12,634 nucleotides of DNA from an uncultured Christensenella sp. (GCA_910578655.1 CAJTQE010000055.1:1-12634); one strand, 5' to 3'; shown: positions 1 to 6,416, counted from the first letter of the stretch. Numbers and translations: made by a program. The notes: generated by a model from the sequence alone, not told the origin.

Positions 1-769
1 AAACAACTTTAATATTGCCATTGTTCCCAAAAGTCCAGTGTCCAATTTCCTTTACACTGTTCGGTATGGTAATTGTAAGCGAACCACAATCCCGAAACGC
101 ATATCCACCTATTGATGTTACACTATTAGGTATTTCTATACTTGTTAATGAAGTGCATTCTTCAAATGCAAACTCACCTATTGATGTTACGCTGTTAGGT
201 ATAGTTATACTTGTAAGCGAACTACATCCATTAAACATTCTCTCTTCAATAGCCGCAATGTTATTCGGCAATGTTATACTTGTAAGCGAACTACATCTAT
301 TAAAAAGAGAATCCCCATTAATCGTGATATTATTCGGCCATATTACGCTTGTTAGTGCTGAACAACTAGAAAACACGCCACTGCCGATACTCGTCACGCT
401 ATCGGGAATTGTTATTTTTGTGAGTGAATCACATCCGCTAAATGCATGGCTTTTAATTGTCGTAATACTATTGGGAATATTGATATTTGTAATCTTTCTA
501 CAATGAGAGAATGCAAATGTACTTAATGTGGTTACAGGCTTACCGTTATAAGATGATGGTATATCTACCACCCCCGATAAATCTGTATTAATTACCTTTA
601 TTTCATACCCTGATGTATCTTCTATATATTTGAAATCACCATCCGTTAATGGGGTATGATTATTGTCATCTTTATTATCGCTATTATTTGAACAAGCCAC
701 TAATGAAACTAATCCTAATACAAGGATAACAAATATTAAAACAAAATTTAACTTTTTTATTATTTTCAT
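1..769 (-). CDS. BspA-like leucine-rich-repeat lipoprotein, 3' end cut by window edge
   Basis: The minus-strand frame is open from an ATG at 769 to the window edge, giving the first 256 residues. AGAGG lies 6 nt before the ATG. Residues 1-25 are a basic, then hydrophobic signal peptide ending in a lipobox (LVAC, Cys26), so the protein should be exported and lipid-anchored. An Asn/Asp-rich linker follows. From about residue 68 there are repeats of roughly 23 residues with the core IPNSVTSIGxxAFxxCxSL, the signature of BspA/LRR_5 surface proteins, which act in adhesion or other surface contacts. Several adjacent repeats are nearly identical at the DNA level. It is separated from the element to its right and reads away from it, so it is probably host DNA or cargo of another element. 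The family call is firm; the ligand is unknown. Confidence 0.88.
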   Translation of the reverse strand, partial: MKIIKKLNFVLIFVILVLGLVSLVACSNNSDNKDDNNHTPLTDGDFKYIEDTSGYEIKVINTDLSGVVDIPSSYNGKPVTTLSTFAFSHCRKITNINIPNSITTIKSHAFSGCDSLTKITIPDSVTSIGSGVFSSCSALTSVIWPNNITINGDSLFNRCSSLTSITLPNNIAAIEERMFNGCSSLTSITIPNSVTSIGEFAFEECTSLTSIEIPNSVTSIGGYAFRDCGSLTITIPNSVKEIGHWTFGNNGNIKVV

Positions 770-786
770 ATTTAACCTCTGATTGA

Positions 787-815
787 ATTATACTATTTAA
801 AATAAATGATGTCAA
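787..815 (-). promoter_or_regulatory. Consensus sigma-A promoter for the LRR lipoprotein
   Basis: On the minus strand TTGACA (810-815) and TATAAT (787-792) are separated by exactly 17 bp. Both hexamers match the consensus at every position. Transcription would start near 780, about 11 nt before the lipoprotein ATG, leaving a very short leader that holds only the AGAGG ribosome site. This suggests strong housekeeping-type expression unless an unseen repressor acts. Confidence 0.85.
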
Positions 816-850
816 TTTTAATTATCGGATTTTTCCAATATTTACCAATT

Positions 851-879
851 TGTCCGTACAAAATGTACGGACATTTTTT
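851..879 (+). terminator. Hairpin terminator oriented rightward
   Basis: A perfect 10-bp stem (TGTCCGTACA / TGTACGGACA, 851-860 and 864-873) with a 3-nt loop is followed by six T on the plus strand. The T-run is on the right, so it would stop rightward transcripts, yet the neighbouring genes on both sides read leftward. It could still act weakly in reverse, downstream of the VirB4 fragment that ends at 892. Confidence 0.65.
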
Positions 880-891
880 CTTTGTGTTGTC

Positions 892-1557
892 TTAAATATC
901 TTGCAGTTCGAAATCAGACTGTTCGAATATCGCACGCACAGTATCGTGAGCCACGACGTGAAAGCGCGTCCGCTGCCGTGCCGAACAGATAGCGAAACAA
1001 TCCCCGTTTCCCGCATCGGAAATATACGCCCGTTCGGTCTCATTAAGTCCGCCGACGTTCTTATAAAGGTCAGTTAATATTTCCAAATCCGCCGGGGCGA
1101 GCCCAAATACAAATGAGTATTGCGAATTATTTACAATGGCCGTAGTCTTTGATATAACTGCAGCATTCCCGAAAATATCGCTCAAGTTCTGCGTCGCAAA
1201 AAAGATACTGCCCTCATACTTACGGATACGCTTATACCAAAGATATACGAACTGTAAAGCGACAGGATAATCAGGGTCAATGAAATTGTACCCTTCGTCC
1301 AAAAGGATAAACGGATGAATTACTTCCCCATAGCCGTTACGGTTCAGTTCTCGAATATTGATTACCTGCATATCGAGATAACGCATAACTACCAGTATCT
1401 GAGCATTAGCAACCGTCTTATTTTTAGCACCAAATAACGACTGAAAATTGAATACAACGAAATTCGAGTTTACTTCAAGCGTGGATGGGCCATTCCATAA
1501 GGACGAATACATACCGCCCGAAGCAAACTTTTGTATATAAATGTTTACTGTACTGTT
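892..1557 (-). pseudogene. 5'-truncated VirB4/TraE-type conjugation ATPase, C-terminal fragment
   Basis: VirB4/TraE proteins are ATPases of about 600-800 residues that energise type IV secretion in conjugative elements. Only the C-terminal ~220 residues are present. The frame is open back to a TAA at 1558-1560. Family-like sequence (IYIQKFASGG) runs before the first ATG at 1512, so that ATG is internal rather than a true start. Counting from it, a Walker B FILLDEG sits at residues 68-74 (Asp72, Glu73) and the downstream FFATQNLSDI motif at 104-113. The Walker A half is missing. The cut falls next to a hairpin terminator at 1569, suggesting a recombination breakpoint. No other conjugation genes are seen. 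It is most likely debris of an integrative conjugative element; a functional short protein is unlikely. Confidence 0.8.
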
Positions 1558-1568
1558 TTATAATTGTT

Positions 1569-1606
1569 GACAAAGGTAATCGAAAGATTATCTTTGTCGA
1601 TTTTTT
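1569..1606 (+). terminator. Strong hairpin terminator at the VirB4 truncation point
   Basis: A 13-bp stem (1569-1581 with 1586-1598, one G-T pair) closes on a GAAA tetraloop and is followed by CGATTTTTTATTTTT. It is oriented rightward and lies directly beyond the broken end of the VirB4 fragment. No rightward gene precedes it, so it was probably imported with one side of the breakpoint. Confidence 0.75.
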
Positions 1607-1666
1607 ATTTTTGGCGGTATAGCAATGCAAAAAATAAATGTGGCGGAAAAGTTCATTTGTTTAAAT

Positions 1667-1713
1667 AAGCGTAAAAAGGACAGGCTGTAAGGCTTGCCTT
1701 TTTGCGCTTTTTT
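1667..1713 (+). terminator. Long hairpin terminator upstream of the tRNA-like gene
   Basis: A 13-bp stem (1667-1679 with 1697-1709, one T-G pair), with extra pairing possible in its 17-nt loop, is followed by TTTTTT to 1713. It is oriented rightward. Together with the terminator at 1569-1606 it shields the tRNA-like gene and replication module from leftward sources. The stretch 1558-1764 holds no protein gene that I can support. Confidence 0.75.
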
Positions 1714-1764
1714 ATATGAGCCGTGAGTGGCGGCGAAGCTCTGCAAAATAGTCATTCCCCCTTT

Positions 1765-1847
1765 GGGAACGTAGCTTAACGGTAAAGCGTGAACGTTCAT
1801 TAACTCAGGCAAGTTGAATGAGGGTTCGAATCCCTCCGTTCCCATCA
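1765..1847 (+). tRNA. tRNA-like gene with an abnormal anticodon/variable segment
   Basis: Three arms are perfect: acceptor GGGAACG (1765-1771) with CGTTCCC (1837-1843), D-stem GCTT (1774-1777) with AAGC (1785-1788) around an AACGGTA loop, and T-arm GAGGG-TTCGAAT-CCCTC (1820-1836). The discriminator is A and the next bases are TCA, so CCA is not encoded. The segment between D- and T-stems is 31 nt instead of 22-23 and has no normal 5-bp stem with a 7-nt loop. It contains the 10-bp palindrome TGAACGTTCA (1790-1799), then TTAAC / GTTGA around an 8-nt loop TCAGGCAA (1800-1817). It could be an unusual class II tRNA, a tRNA disrupted by a 10-bp insertion, or a decoy or attachment-site copy. The anticodon cannot be assigned. 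Confidence 0.5.
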
Positions 1848-1926
1848 TTTGATACAGTCGCCGAAAGGCGTTGTAAATATATTTTATATTCGGGTTTAAT
1901 TCATTCCCGAAAAGGAGTTTTTAAAA

Positions 1927-2253
1927 ATGAAGAAAGTAATGATTATGTCCGTAAGGGCAACGACAGACAAAAAGACGAACGAAAACGTTGTGTACGTAAC
2001 GGTTTACGATTTAGGCAACCGAAACGCAAACGGTGTTATCTTCTCGGCGAAGTCGGGCGAAGCTGTAAGGGTAGCATTTGCAAACGAAGCACGTAACCCC
2101 GAAAAGTACGCAAAGTATAAAGCTCTTAATATTGGTTCGCTCTGCACTATGGACTTGGGCGTAAACGATTTTGACGGTAGAGTGTACGTTTCTAATCTTG
2201 ACCTTGTTCAAAACAGTCCCTACACCCTTGACGATATTTACGGTAGGAATTAA
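1927..2253 (+). CDS. Small protein, candidate single-stranded-DNA-binding protein of the replication module
   Basis: It encodes 108 residues after a strong AAAGGAG (1911-1917) about 9 nt before the ATG. I do not recognise the family. The sequence is rich in predicted beta strands (VYVTVYDL, GVIFSAKSGEAVRVAF, GRVYVSNLDLV) with basic and Asn residues, and has no membrane segment or Cys motif. A small, beta-rich soluble protein as first gene of a rolling-circle replication module fits a gpV-type ssDNA-binding protein of filamentous phages, but that rests on size and position only. The replication origin begins 13 nt after its stop. A regulator of Rep is the main alternative. Confidence 0.7.
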   Translation: MKKVMIMSVRATTDKKTNENVVYVTVYDLGNRNANGVIFSAKSGEAVRVAFANEARNPEKYAKYKALNIGSLCTMDLGVNDFDGRVYVSNLDLVQNSPYTLDDIYGRN

Positions 2254-2266
2254 AAGTTTGAAAAAA

Positions 2267-2284
2267 CGTGTAAAACGTGTAAAA
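2267..2284 (+). repeat. Left iteron pair
   Basis: Two head-to-tail, gapless copies of CGTGTAAAA occupy 2267-2275 and 2276-2284, just left of the origin hairpin. Identical nonamers recur on its right side in the same orientation. They are likely Rep binding sites. Confidence 0.75.
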
Positions 2285-2295
2285 CTTTTAAGTGC

Positions 2296-2304
2296 TGTGG
2301 ATAA
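2296..2304 (-). promoter_or_regulatory. DnaA box in the origin
   Basis: The minus strand reads TTATCCACA, an exact match to the bacterial DnaA box. It lies between the left iterons and the hairpin. This could recruit host DnaA for second-strand or double-strand initiation, but a single 9-mer can occur by chance. Confidence 0.55.
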
Positions 2305-2357
2305 CACAATAAACACTATTATATATACGCGTACCGCTTGGGGCTTGTCCAAGCGGT

Positions 2358-2395
2358 CGCGTAAAAGGTGTAAAACGTGTAAAAAACGTGTAAGC
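2358..2395 (+). repeat. Right iteron array
   Basis: Four nonamers follow the hairpin: CGCGTAAAA (2358-2366, sharing bases with the stem), GGTGTAAAA (2367-2375), CGTGTAAAA (2376-2384), then after AA a degenerate CGTGTAAGC (2387-2395). The first three are in perfect 9-bp phase. The array ends 19 nt before the mini-Rep ATG, so Rep binding here could also repress its own operon. Confidence 0.75.
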
Positions 2396-2414
2396 GTTTC
2401 AAAGGGCAACAATT

Positions 2415-2747
2415 ATGAAATCAAATTTTAAAGAAGTTTTTATATATGCGGACAGTTTGACGGTTGATTTAAGCGATATTTTAAAGGTTTCTATGGGTGA
2501 AATTAAAATCGCGTATATTTTACATGATAAAAGCGTAGCTGAACCGCATTATCACATTTTTTTAGACTTTGGCAACAACAAAGTTGACGATACTTTCGTA
2601 ATGAAATTGTGCAATGTTTGCAATAGATTAGTATGCACTTGCCGAGGCAAGAATTGGAGTGAAATAAAAATGTATATGCTACACACTCGTGATTACGATT
2701 ATTCGGCAGACGAAATAATTTCAAATTTTGATTTAAGCAACTATTAA
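2415..2747 (+). CDS. Stand-alone HUH endonuclease domain, mini-Rep (110 aa)
   Basis: It matches the nuclease domain of the full Rep encoded 48 nt downstream. YILHDKS (34-40) corresponds to YIVHDKD, EPHYHIFLDFG (43-53) is the metal-binding HUH motif (His45, His47), and KMYMLH (85-90) carries the candidate nicking Tyr87, equivalent to the YLTH tyrosine of Rep_2/pMV158-type initiators. The helicase half is absent and the protein ends just after the nuclease fold. A CNVCNRLVCTC cluster (67-77) replaces the loop of the larger protein. All expected catalytic residues are kept, so it is probably active rather than decayed. It may nick, terminate replication, bind iterons as a regulator, or act at a second origin. 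An AAAGG lies upstream of the ATG. Confidence 0.85.
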   Translation: MKSNFKEVFIYADSLTVDLSDILKVSMGEIKIAYILHDKSVAEPHYHIFLDFGNNKVDDTFVMKLCNVCNRLVCTCRGKNWSEIKMYMLHTRDYDYSADEIISNFDLSNY

Positions 2748-2795
2748 TAGTTCAAATAAGGCAATAACGGTTTTTCGTAAGTCGAGGGGTTAAAA

Positions 2796-3956
2796 ATGAA
2801 TTTACGACAAATGGAAATCGTTACCGACGTAGATAAACTTAAAGTCGATATACAAGCGACTTGTATGCAGTACTCCACTATCAAAAAGTGGGCTTACATA
2901 GTCCACGATAAAGACGATACACGTCCGCATTATCACATAGCTTTGCATTTCGGCGGTGCAAGCGTCGATACGGCGCAGGTTGCCAAATGGTTTAATCTCG
3001 GCTATACGGACGAAAACGGCGTTGAGCATACGGGCGAAAATTTTATAAACAAAATTAAAGGTCGTTGGACGGACGTACTCCTTTATCTCACTCACGGTAA
3101 CGATACACAAAAAAACAAACATCAGTATTCTACTTCGGAAGTTCACGCGAATTTCGATTTTGAAACTGAAATACAAAGCTCAAAAATAATCGGTGACTTC
3201 GAGCATTTCAGTTATGCTCAAATGCTGAAATACGTTGATACTCTTCCTATTTCGGAAAAGGCTGCAACGTTTTCAAAACTTCGGAAATTATGGGAGTTAA
3301 GATGTCAAATTTTAACTTTGAATACGGATAGACAAATACAAGTCGTATTCGTAACCGGCAAAGGCGGTACAGGTAAAACCTATTACGCAAAAAAGCTGTT
3401 GAATAGTCTTGATTATGATTTTTGCATATCCTCTTCCTCAAACGACCCGTTTCAGGACTATATGGGGCAAAAAGCAATTATCCTTGACGACTTGCGCGAC
3501 AGTAGCTTTGAATTTGAGGACTTGCTCAAAACGCTTGACAACAACACTTCAAGCTCTGTCCGCAGTCGGTTTTCAAATAAAGTGTTCAACGGCGAAATGA
3601 TAGTTATTACTTCCTCCGTTCCGCTCGTGTATTGGTATAAAGAGTTACAGTTCAACAGAACTGAAACCTTAGATCAACTCTACCGCCGTATATCTTGTTA
3701 CGTCGTAGTCACGGATAAGGAAATAACCGTTTATGACGACGGCATTGATAGTTACGGCAAGCCTAAGGGCTTAGGGCAAGTTTTTAAGAACGAGCTTGCC
3801 GATATGAAAAAAGAAAACAAACCGAAATTCGATTATAAATCGGCGTTCGGTAAGATATGCGAAACACCGCCTGACGGCGACAATGTGTTCGAAAAACAGG
3901 CAGTTCAACAAAAAATAAATTTAGATAAGGACGGTAATAAAAATGGCAAAAGGTGA
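2796..3956 (+). CDS. rep: Rolling-circle replication initiator Rep (HUH nuclease + SF3-type helicase)
   Basis: This 386-residue protein should nick the origin and unwind it for rolling-circle replication in the cytoplasm. The nuclease domain (1-125) has HDKD (37-40), RPHYHIAL with His45 and His47, and YLTH with candidate nucleophile Tyr97 followed by KHQYS, the Rep_2 pattern. The helicase domain (180-300) has Walker A GKGGTGKT (188-195, Lys194), Walker B AIILDD (227-232), and a motif-C-like MIVITSS (268-274) with Ser in place of the usual Asn. This nuclease-helicase fusion is typical of CRESS-DNA viruses and the bacterial pCRESS plasmids related to them. GAGGGG precedes the ATG. Its 3' end overlaps the next gene by 14 nt. 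Confidence 0.93.
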   Translation: MNLRQMEIVTDVDKLKVDIQATCMQYSTIKKWAYIVHDKDDTRPHYHIALHFGGASVDTAQVAKWFNLGYTDENGVEHTGENFINKIKGRWTDVLLYLTHGNDTQKNKHQYSTSEVHANFDFETEIQSSKIIGDFEHFSYAQMLKYVDTLPISEKAATFSKLRKLWELRCQILTLNTDRQIQVVFVTGKGGTGKTYYAKKLLNSLDYDFCISSSSNDPFQDYMGQKAIILDDLRDSSFEFEDLLKTLDNNTSSSVRSRFSNKVFNGEMIVITSSVPLVYWYKELQFNRTETLDQLYRRISCYVVVTDKEITVYDDGIDSYGKPKGLGQVFKNELADMKKENKPKFDYKSAFGKICETPPDGDNVFEKQAVQQKINLDKDGNKNGKR

Positions 3957-4215
3957 AAACCCCGCAAAACGCAGTAAGCGTTATGCAAGGGAATTGAAAA
4001 GCGGTAAAAACGAATTAACGGGCAAGCCGCTCACAAAAGGACAGCGCAGTTTTCGCGGCGGCGTATTAAACGAACGAAAATGGGGCGCAAGCATTTTTAA
4101 ACATAATTCAATCGATAAAAATGCAATTTCTTTAAAACTTTACGGTACAAAATATGAAAATTTGTCGCAATGTCAAAAAAGCGTTATCGGCAAAGTTTTG
4201 AAAAAAAATAATTAA
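3943..4215 (+). CDS. Small basic protein translationally coupled to Rep
   Basis: It encodes 90 residues, very rich in Lys/Arg, starting with MAKGENPAKRSKRYARELKS. There is no membrane segment. Its start lies inside the last codons of Rep (14-nt overlap, AAGGACGG upstream), so the two are likely made together. I do not recognise the family. A basic, soluble character suggests nucleic-acid binding, for instance as a Rep accessory or genome-condensing protein. It is the last gene before the terminator at 4256. Confidence 0.75.
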   Translation: MAKGENPAKRSKRYARELKSGKNELTGKPLTKGQRSFRGGVLNERKWGASIFKHNSIDKNAISLKLYGTKYENLSQCQKSVIGKVLKKNN

Positions 4216-4226
4216 AAGTAATACAA

Positions 4227-4240
4227 TTCCGACGTCGGAA
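4227..4240. repeat. 14-bp palindrome between direct repeats
   Basis: TTCCGACGTCGGAA is a perfect palindrome, flanked by two direct copies of GTAATACA (4218-4225 and 4243-4250). It sits between the last replication gene and the terminator hairpin. Its symmetry suggests an operator for a dimeric protein or a recombination or termination site. Confidence 0.5.
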
Positions 4241-4255
4241 ATGTAATACAAAAAT

Positions 4256-4277
4256 AACCGCTCCTTGTGGAGCGGTT
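4256..4277 (+). terminator. Terminator hairpin closing the replication operon
   Basis: AACCGCTCC and GGAGCGGTT form a perfect 9-bp stem around TTGT. The plus-strand tail is weak (AAATTG), while the minus strand reads ATTTTTG after the stem, so it may work in both directions. It separates the replication and assembly operons. Confidence 0.65.
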
Positions 4278-4290
4278 AAATTGAAAAGTC

Positions 4291-4375
4291 TACACTTAAA
4301 AGCCAAATGTTCTTTTCTGTCAACGCGGAAATCCCGTTGCTTCCCCTTACAGGGGCTGATGGCTTAATAAGTGTA
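4291..4375 (+). other. Three-way-junction structure in the intergenic region
   Basis: TACACTTA (4291-4298) pairs perfectly with TAAGTGTA (4368-4375), and AAGCCA (4300-4305) with TGGCTT (4360-4365), making a 14-bp closing stem with a small interior loop. Inside are two hairpins: CAACG / CGTTG with a GG/CC extension (4321-4339) and CCCC-TTACA-GGGG (4343-4355). I match it to no known riboswitch or ribozyme. It lies between the replication and assembly modules, where filamentous phages keep their packaging signal and complementary-strand origin. It ends 16 nt before the next ATG, so a leader-RNA regulator is also possible. Confidence 0.55.
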
Positions 4376-4391
4376 ACATAGAGGAAAAGTT

Positions 4392-4700
4392 ATGTCAAGT
4401 GTAAATTACAGTTTAAAGCATAAGGGTGTTCGTTTAATTCCGTCAAGCGAAGCGTGGATAATCGGGAAGAACGGCGTTAAGCGTTTAAATTCAAAATATC
4501 ATTTTGTCGGCAAGATAGAAACAACTATGCCAAATATGATAGTAACCGCAAGCGACAAGAAAAAGCCGAGATTTAAAGGCAATACATACGATTTGAACGC
4601 AACTGCGAAAAGTCAAATTGTAGACCATTTCTATGACGACAAAGGCAAACGAAATAAGAAAACCGTCGCTTATTTCGGCATATTAAAAGACGGTAAATAA
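4392..4700 (+). CDS. Basic hypothetical protein, first gene of the assembly operon
   Basis: It encodes 102 residues with a Lys-rich, soluble composition and no signal peptide, membrane span or Cys pair. AGAGGA precedes the ATG. Notable stretches are SKYHFVGKIETTMPN, PRFKGNTYDLNATAKSQI and the basic KGKRNKKTVAYFGIL near the C-terminus. I do not recognise it. It opens an operon of membrane proteins but is cytoplasmic by sequence, so it may be a regulator or nucleic-acid-binding partner of assembly. It has the same character as the 121-aa protein that closes the operon, but no clear alignment between them is visible. Confidence 0.72.
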   Translation: MSSVNYSLKHKGVRLIPSSEAWIIGKNGVKRLNSKYHFVGKIETTMPNMIVTASDKKKPRFKGNTYDLNATAKSQIVDHFYDDKGKRNKKTVAYFGILKDGK

Positions 4701-4718
4701 AATATTAGAGGTAAAAAT

Positions 4719-5831
4719 ATGAGCAAATTAGGAAAATTTTTTTGTGGTGTAGCTGTATCACTTTCTTTGGTAATGGCAACAAGCGTGTGTTTACAAGTTT
4801 TTGGAACGGGCAAACAAAAGCCGTCCGAATGGTTTGGAAAGGACAATACGGAACAGACTACGCCAGACGAGGATAAAACAACTGACGGCGCGATAATCGG
4901 CGAAAGCGAAAGCAACGGCGTAAAACTTATGAGCAAAGAAATTGCCCGTGCGGAGTATGCTGCAAACGGAATAAATGAACGAGCGGACTCAGCGTATATT
5001 CTTACAGCAACTTTCACGCCCGAAAACACGACGGATAAGAGATTACACGCATCGCTTTCGTTCAAGAATGCGGAAAGCGAATGGGCAAGCGGTAAGACGG
5101 TCACGGACTATGTTACCGTACGGGTTGATGGGAAAGAAATTATATTGACTTGTTTGCAGGCATTCGGAGAACAGATTAATTTGCGAGTCGATACCAACTA
5201 CGAAAACGTATATGCGACAACAACTATTGATTATATAGCGCGTTCGACAGAGGTTACTGTTGGAATGGGTGCTTTAACCCAAACAGGTGTTGGTGAAAAC
5301 GGTAAACCTGTTTATACAATCGGGGGCGATAACTCTAAAATGACTTTTAATCAAGGTGATCAAAATAAATATGGCGTTGTTCCGGGTTTCGTAAATCACA
5401 GTGTAGGCACATTGCGCCCTAGTGTCAGATTAATTAAAGTCGAACTCACATTATCTGAAGAAATTTTGCGCGATGTTTCTTTTCTGAGTGGACCTTGCCA
5501 CGTTGGGTATGTATCCGTCGGTGAAAAAGCTGAAATTTCTAATGGGTTTATGGGGAACGAACATTTGGGCTATGCTTTTACTGCTAATCAAGAAATGCTA
5601 ATGCAAATGTTACACTCTGAAATAAGCGCGGAAAGGGTTTTGCCAGAATTGGCATCTCACGTACATGAAGGATACCCGTACATTACCTGTAAGGCAACTT
5701 GTGAAGTGTATTATGGTGAAAAGGTGATTTCAACGGAAGTTGTAACAAAAGGATATATTAACACATACTTCTCACCGTTATTTACAGCGGCAGATAATGT
5801 CACGCTTGGTGATGACCACATTATTTTTTAA
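4719..5831 (+). CDS. Exported or membrane-anchored protein with Ig-like domain, putative virion protein
   Basis: It encodes 370 residues, with AGAGGT before the ATG. One hydrophobic segment (about 7-29) follows a basic start, then a Pro/Thr/Asp/Glu-rich linker (32-60). That fits a signal peptide or N-terminal anchor with the rest outside the cell. Residues ~90-175 (YILTATFTPENTTDK, SEWASGKTVTDYVTV, CLQAFGEQINLRV) look like the Ig-like repeat domain common in Clostridia prophage surface proteins; this is family memory, not a search. The C-terminus NVTLGDDHIIF resembles that of the next gene. The role is probably structural or adsorption. Confidence 0.75.
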   Translation: MSKLGKFFCGVAVSLSLVMATSVCLQVFGTGKQKPSEWFGKDNTEQTTPDEDKTTDGAIIGESESNGVKLMSKEIARAEYAANGINERADSAYILTATFTPENTTDKRLHASLSFKNAESEWASGKTVTDYVTVRVDGKEIILTCLQAFGEQINLRVDTNYENVYATTTIDYIARSTEVTVGMGALTQTGVGENGKPVYTIGGDNSKMTFNQGDQNKYGVVPGFVNHSVGTLRPSVRLIKVELTLSEEILRDVSFLSGPCHVGYVSVGEKAEISNGFMGNEHLGYAFTANQEMLMQMLHSEISAERVLPELASHVHEGYPYITCKATCEVYYGEKVISTEVVTKGYINTYFSPLFTAADNVTLGDDHIIF

Positions 5832-5843
5832 GGCGGTGCAATT

Positions 5844-6404
5844 ATGAGCGGTAAGAAAAAATCAACTTTTAAATCGGTATTGACTGTAATAATAACGTTG
5901 CTTTTAATAATTCTTGCCGTTGGGTTTATATTCAAATATACAAAGGCGGGCGACAAAATCAAAGATTTATTCAACCCCGCCTTTCGTATTGAATGCAACG
6001 GCAAAGATTATGACGGAGAAAATAATGTAATTGCATTGTCACCAAAAGGGCAAGCGCAATTTAAGGTTAAAGGTGTTGAAAGTTATAAGATAATGCTAAC
6101 GCCGAACGTAACAAGCGAAACGGACTTTGAATACGAAGTAAACGGCGGTTTGTATAGATACAGTCAAGCTGATTTAAGCAAAGTATTTACAAGCGGTGTA
6201 AAGGACGGATATTTTTACATTAACTGTATTGCCGATTATTCGCTTGAAAATGTACTTTCAACAATACACGGCGGCGAAGTCGTTTTAAATGTTAAAATTG
6301 AATGTCCGTATTTGCTGACTTTTACTTCAGATAATAAAACAGTTAAATTTGCAATATGCGCTGTTCTGTCTCTTGATTTATCCGATAATAATATAGTTTT
6401 TTAA
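5844..6404 (+). CDS. Single-span membrane protein with beta-rich outer domain, putative virion protein
   Basis: It encodes 186 residues. MSGKKKSTFK is followed by one strong membrane segment (about 12-30) and then a polar beta-rich domain, so the topology is probably N-in, C-out. The last residues, LDLSDNNIVF, parallel the LGDDHIIF end of the gene upstream. The family is not recognised. Size and topology suit a minor coat or assembly protein. The upstream stop codon is embedded in its ribosome site (TTTTTTAAGGCGGT), which implies tight translational coupling. Confidence 0.75.
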   Translation: MSGKKKSTFKSVLTVIITLLLIILAVGFIFKYTKAGDKIKDLFNPAFRIECNGKDYDGENNVIALSPKGQAQFKVKGVESYKIMLTPNVTSETDFEYEVNGGLYRYSQADLSKVFTSGVKDGYFYINCIADYSLENVLSTIHGGEVVLNVKIECPYLLTFTSDNKTVKFAICAVLSLDLSDNNIVF

Positions 6405-6416
6405 GGCGGTAAACTT

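Larger units (their letters stand above)
2267..2395 (+). other. Putative rolling-circle double-strand origin (iterons, hairpin, DnaA box)
   Basis: This non-coding interval between the small protein and the Rep genes has the layout of an origin. Tandem 9-bp repeats flank a strong hairpin: CCGCTTGG (2334-2341) with CCAAGCGG (2349-2356), loop GGCTTGT. It is extended after a small interior loop by TACGCG (2326-2331) with CGCGTA (2358-2363). The hairpin has no T-run, which argues against a terminator. The run left of it (CACTATTATATATACG) is AT-rich. HUH Reps bind iterons and nick in or beside a hairpin loop, so GGCTTGT or the AT-rich flank is the likely nick region. The exact nick position is not decidable by eye. 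Confidence 0.7.

Noticed and set aside
15..506. Plus-strand 163-aa repetitive frame
   Set aside because: It is the antisense shadow of the leucine-rich repeats; the minus-strand frame has a start, signal peptide and promoter.
1795..1804. UCA anticodon and hence selenocysteine or suppressor tRNA
   Set aside because: GTTCATTAAC gives only a 3-bp stem and a 4-nt loop; the acceptor/T-stem lengths are 7/5 and no long variable arm forms as in tRNA-Sec.
1588..1848. Minus-strand 86-aa frame (MMGTEGFEPSFN...)
   Set aside because: It reads antisense through the tRNA-like gene and two terminator stems; GFEPS...LSY strings are the usual artefact of translating tRNA genes backwards.
1849..1877. Promoter TTGATA ... 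TGTAAA before the replication module
   Set aside because: The -10 matches only four of six positions and a CGCC-GAAA-GGCG hairpin fills the spacer; a promoter must exist here but I cannot place it.
2011..2412. Minus-strand 133-aa frame over the origin
   Set aside because: It crosses the iterons and hairpin and a coding gene; low-complexity composition from the repeats explains it.
4291..4375. Hammerhead ribozyme (CTGATG and GGAAAT motifs present)
   Set aside because: The order and spacing of the core motifs do not match; CTGATGG lacks the required A and the GAAA is on the wrong side.
4670..5104. Minus-strand 144-aa hydrophobic frame
   Set aside because: It lies opposite the well-supported 370-aa gene, has no ribosome site of note, and is isolated on the minus strand.
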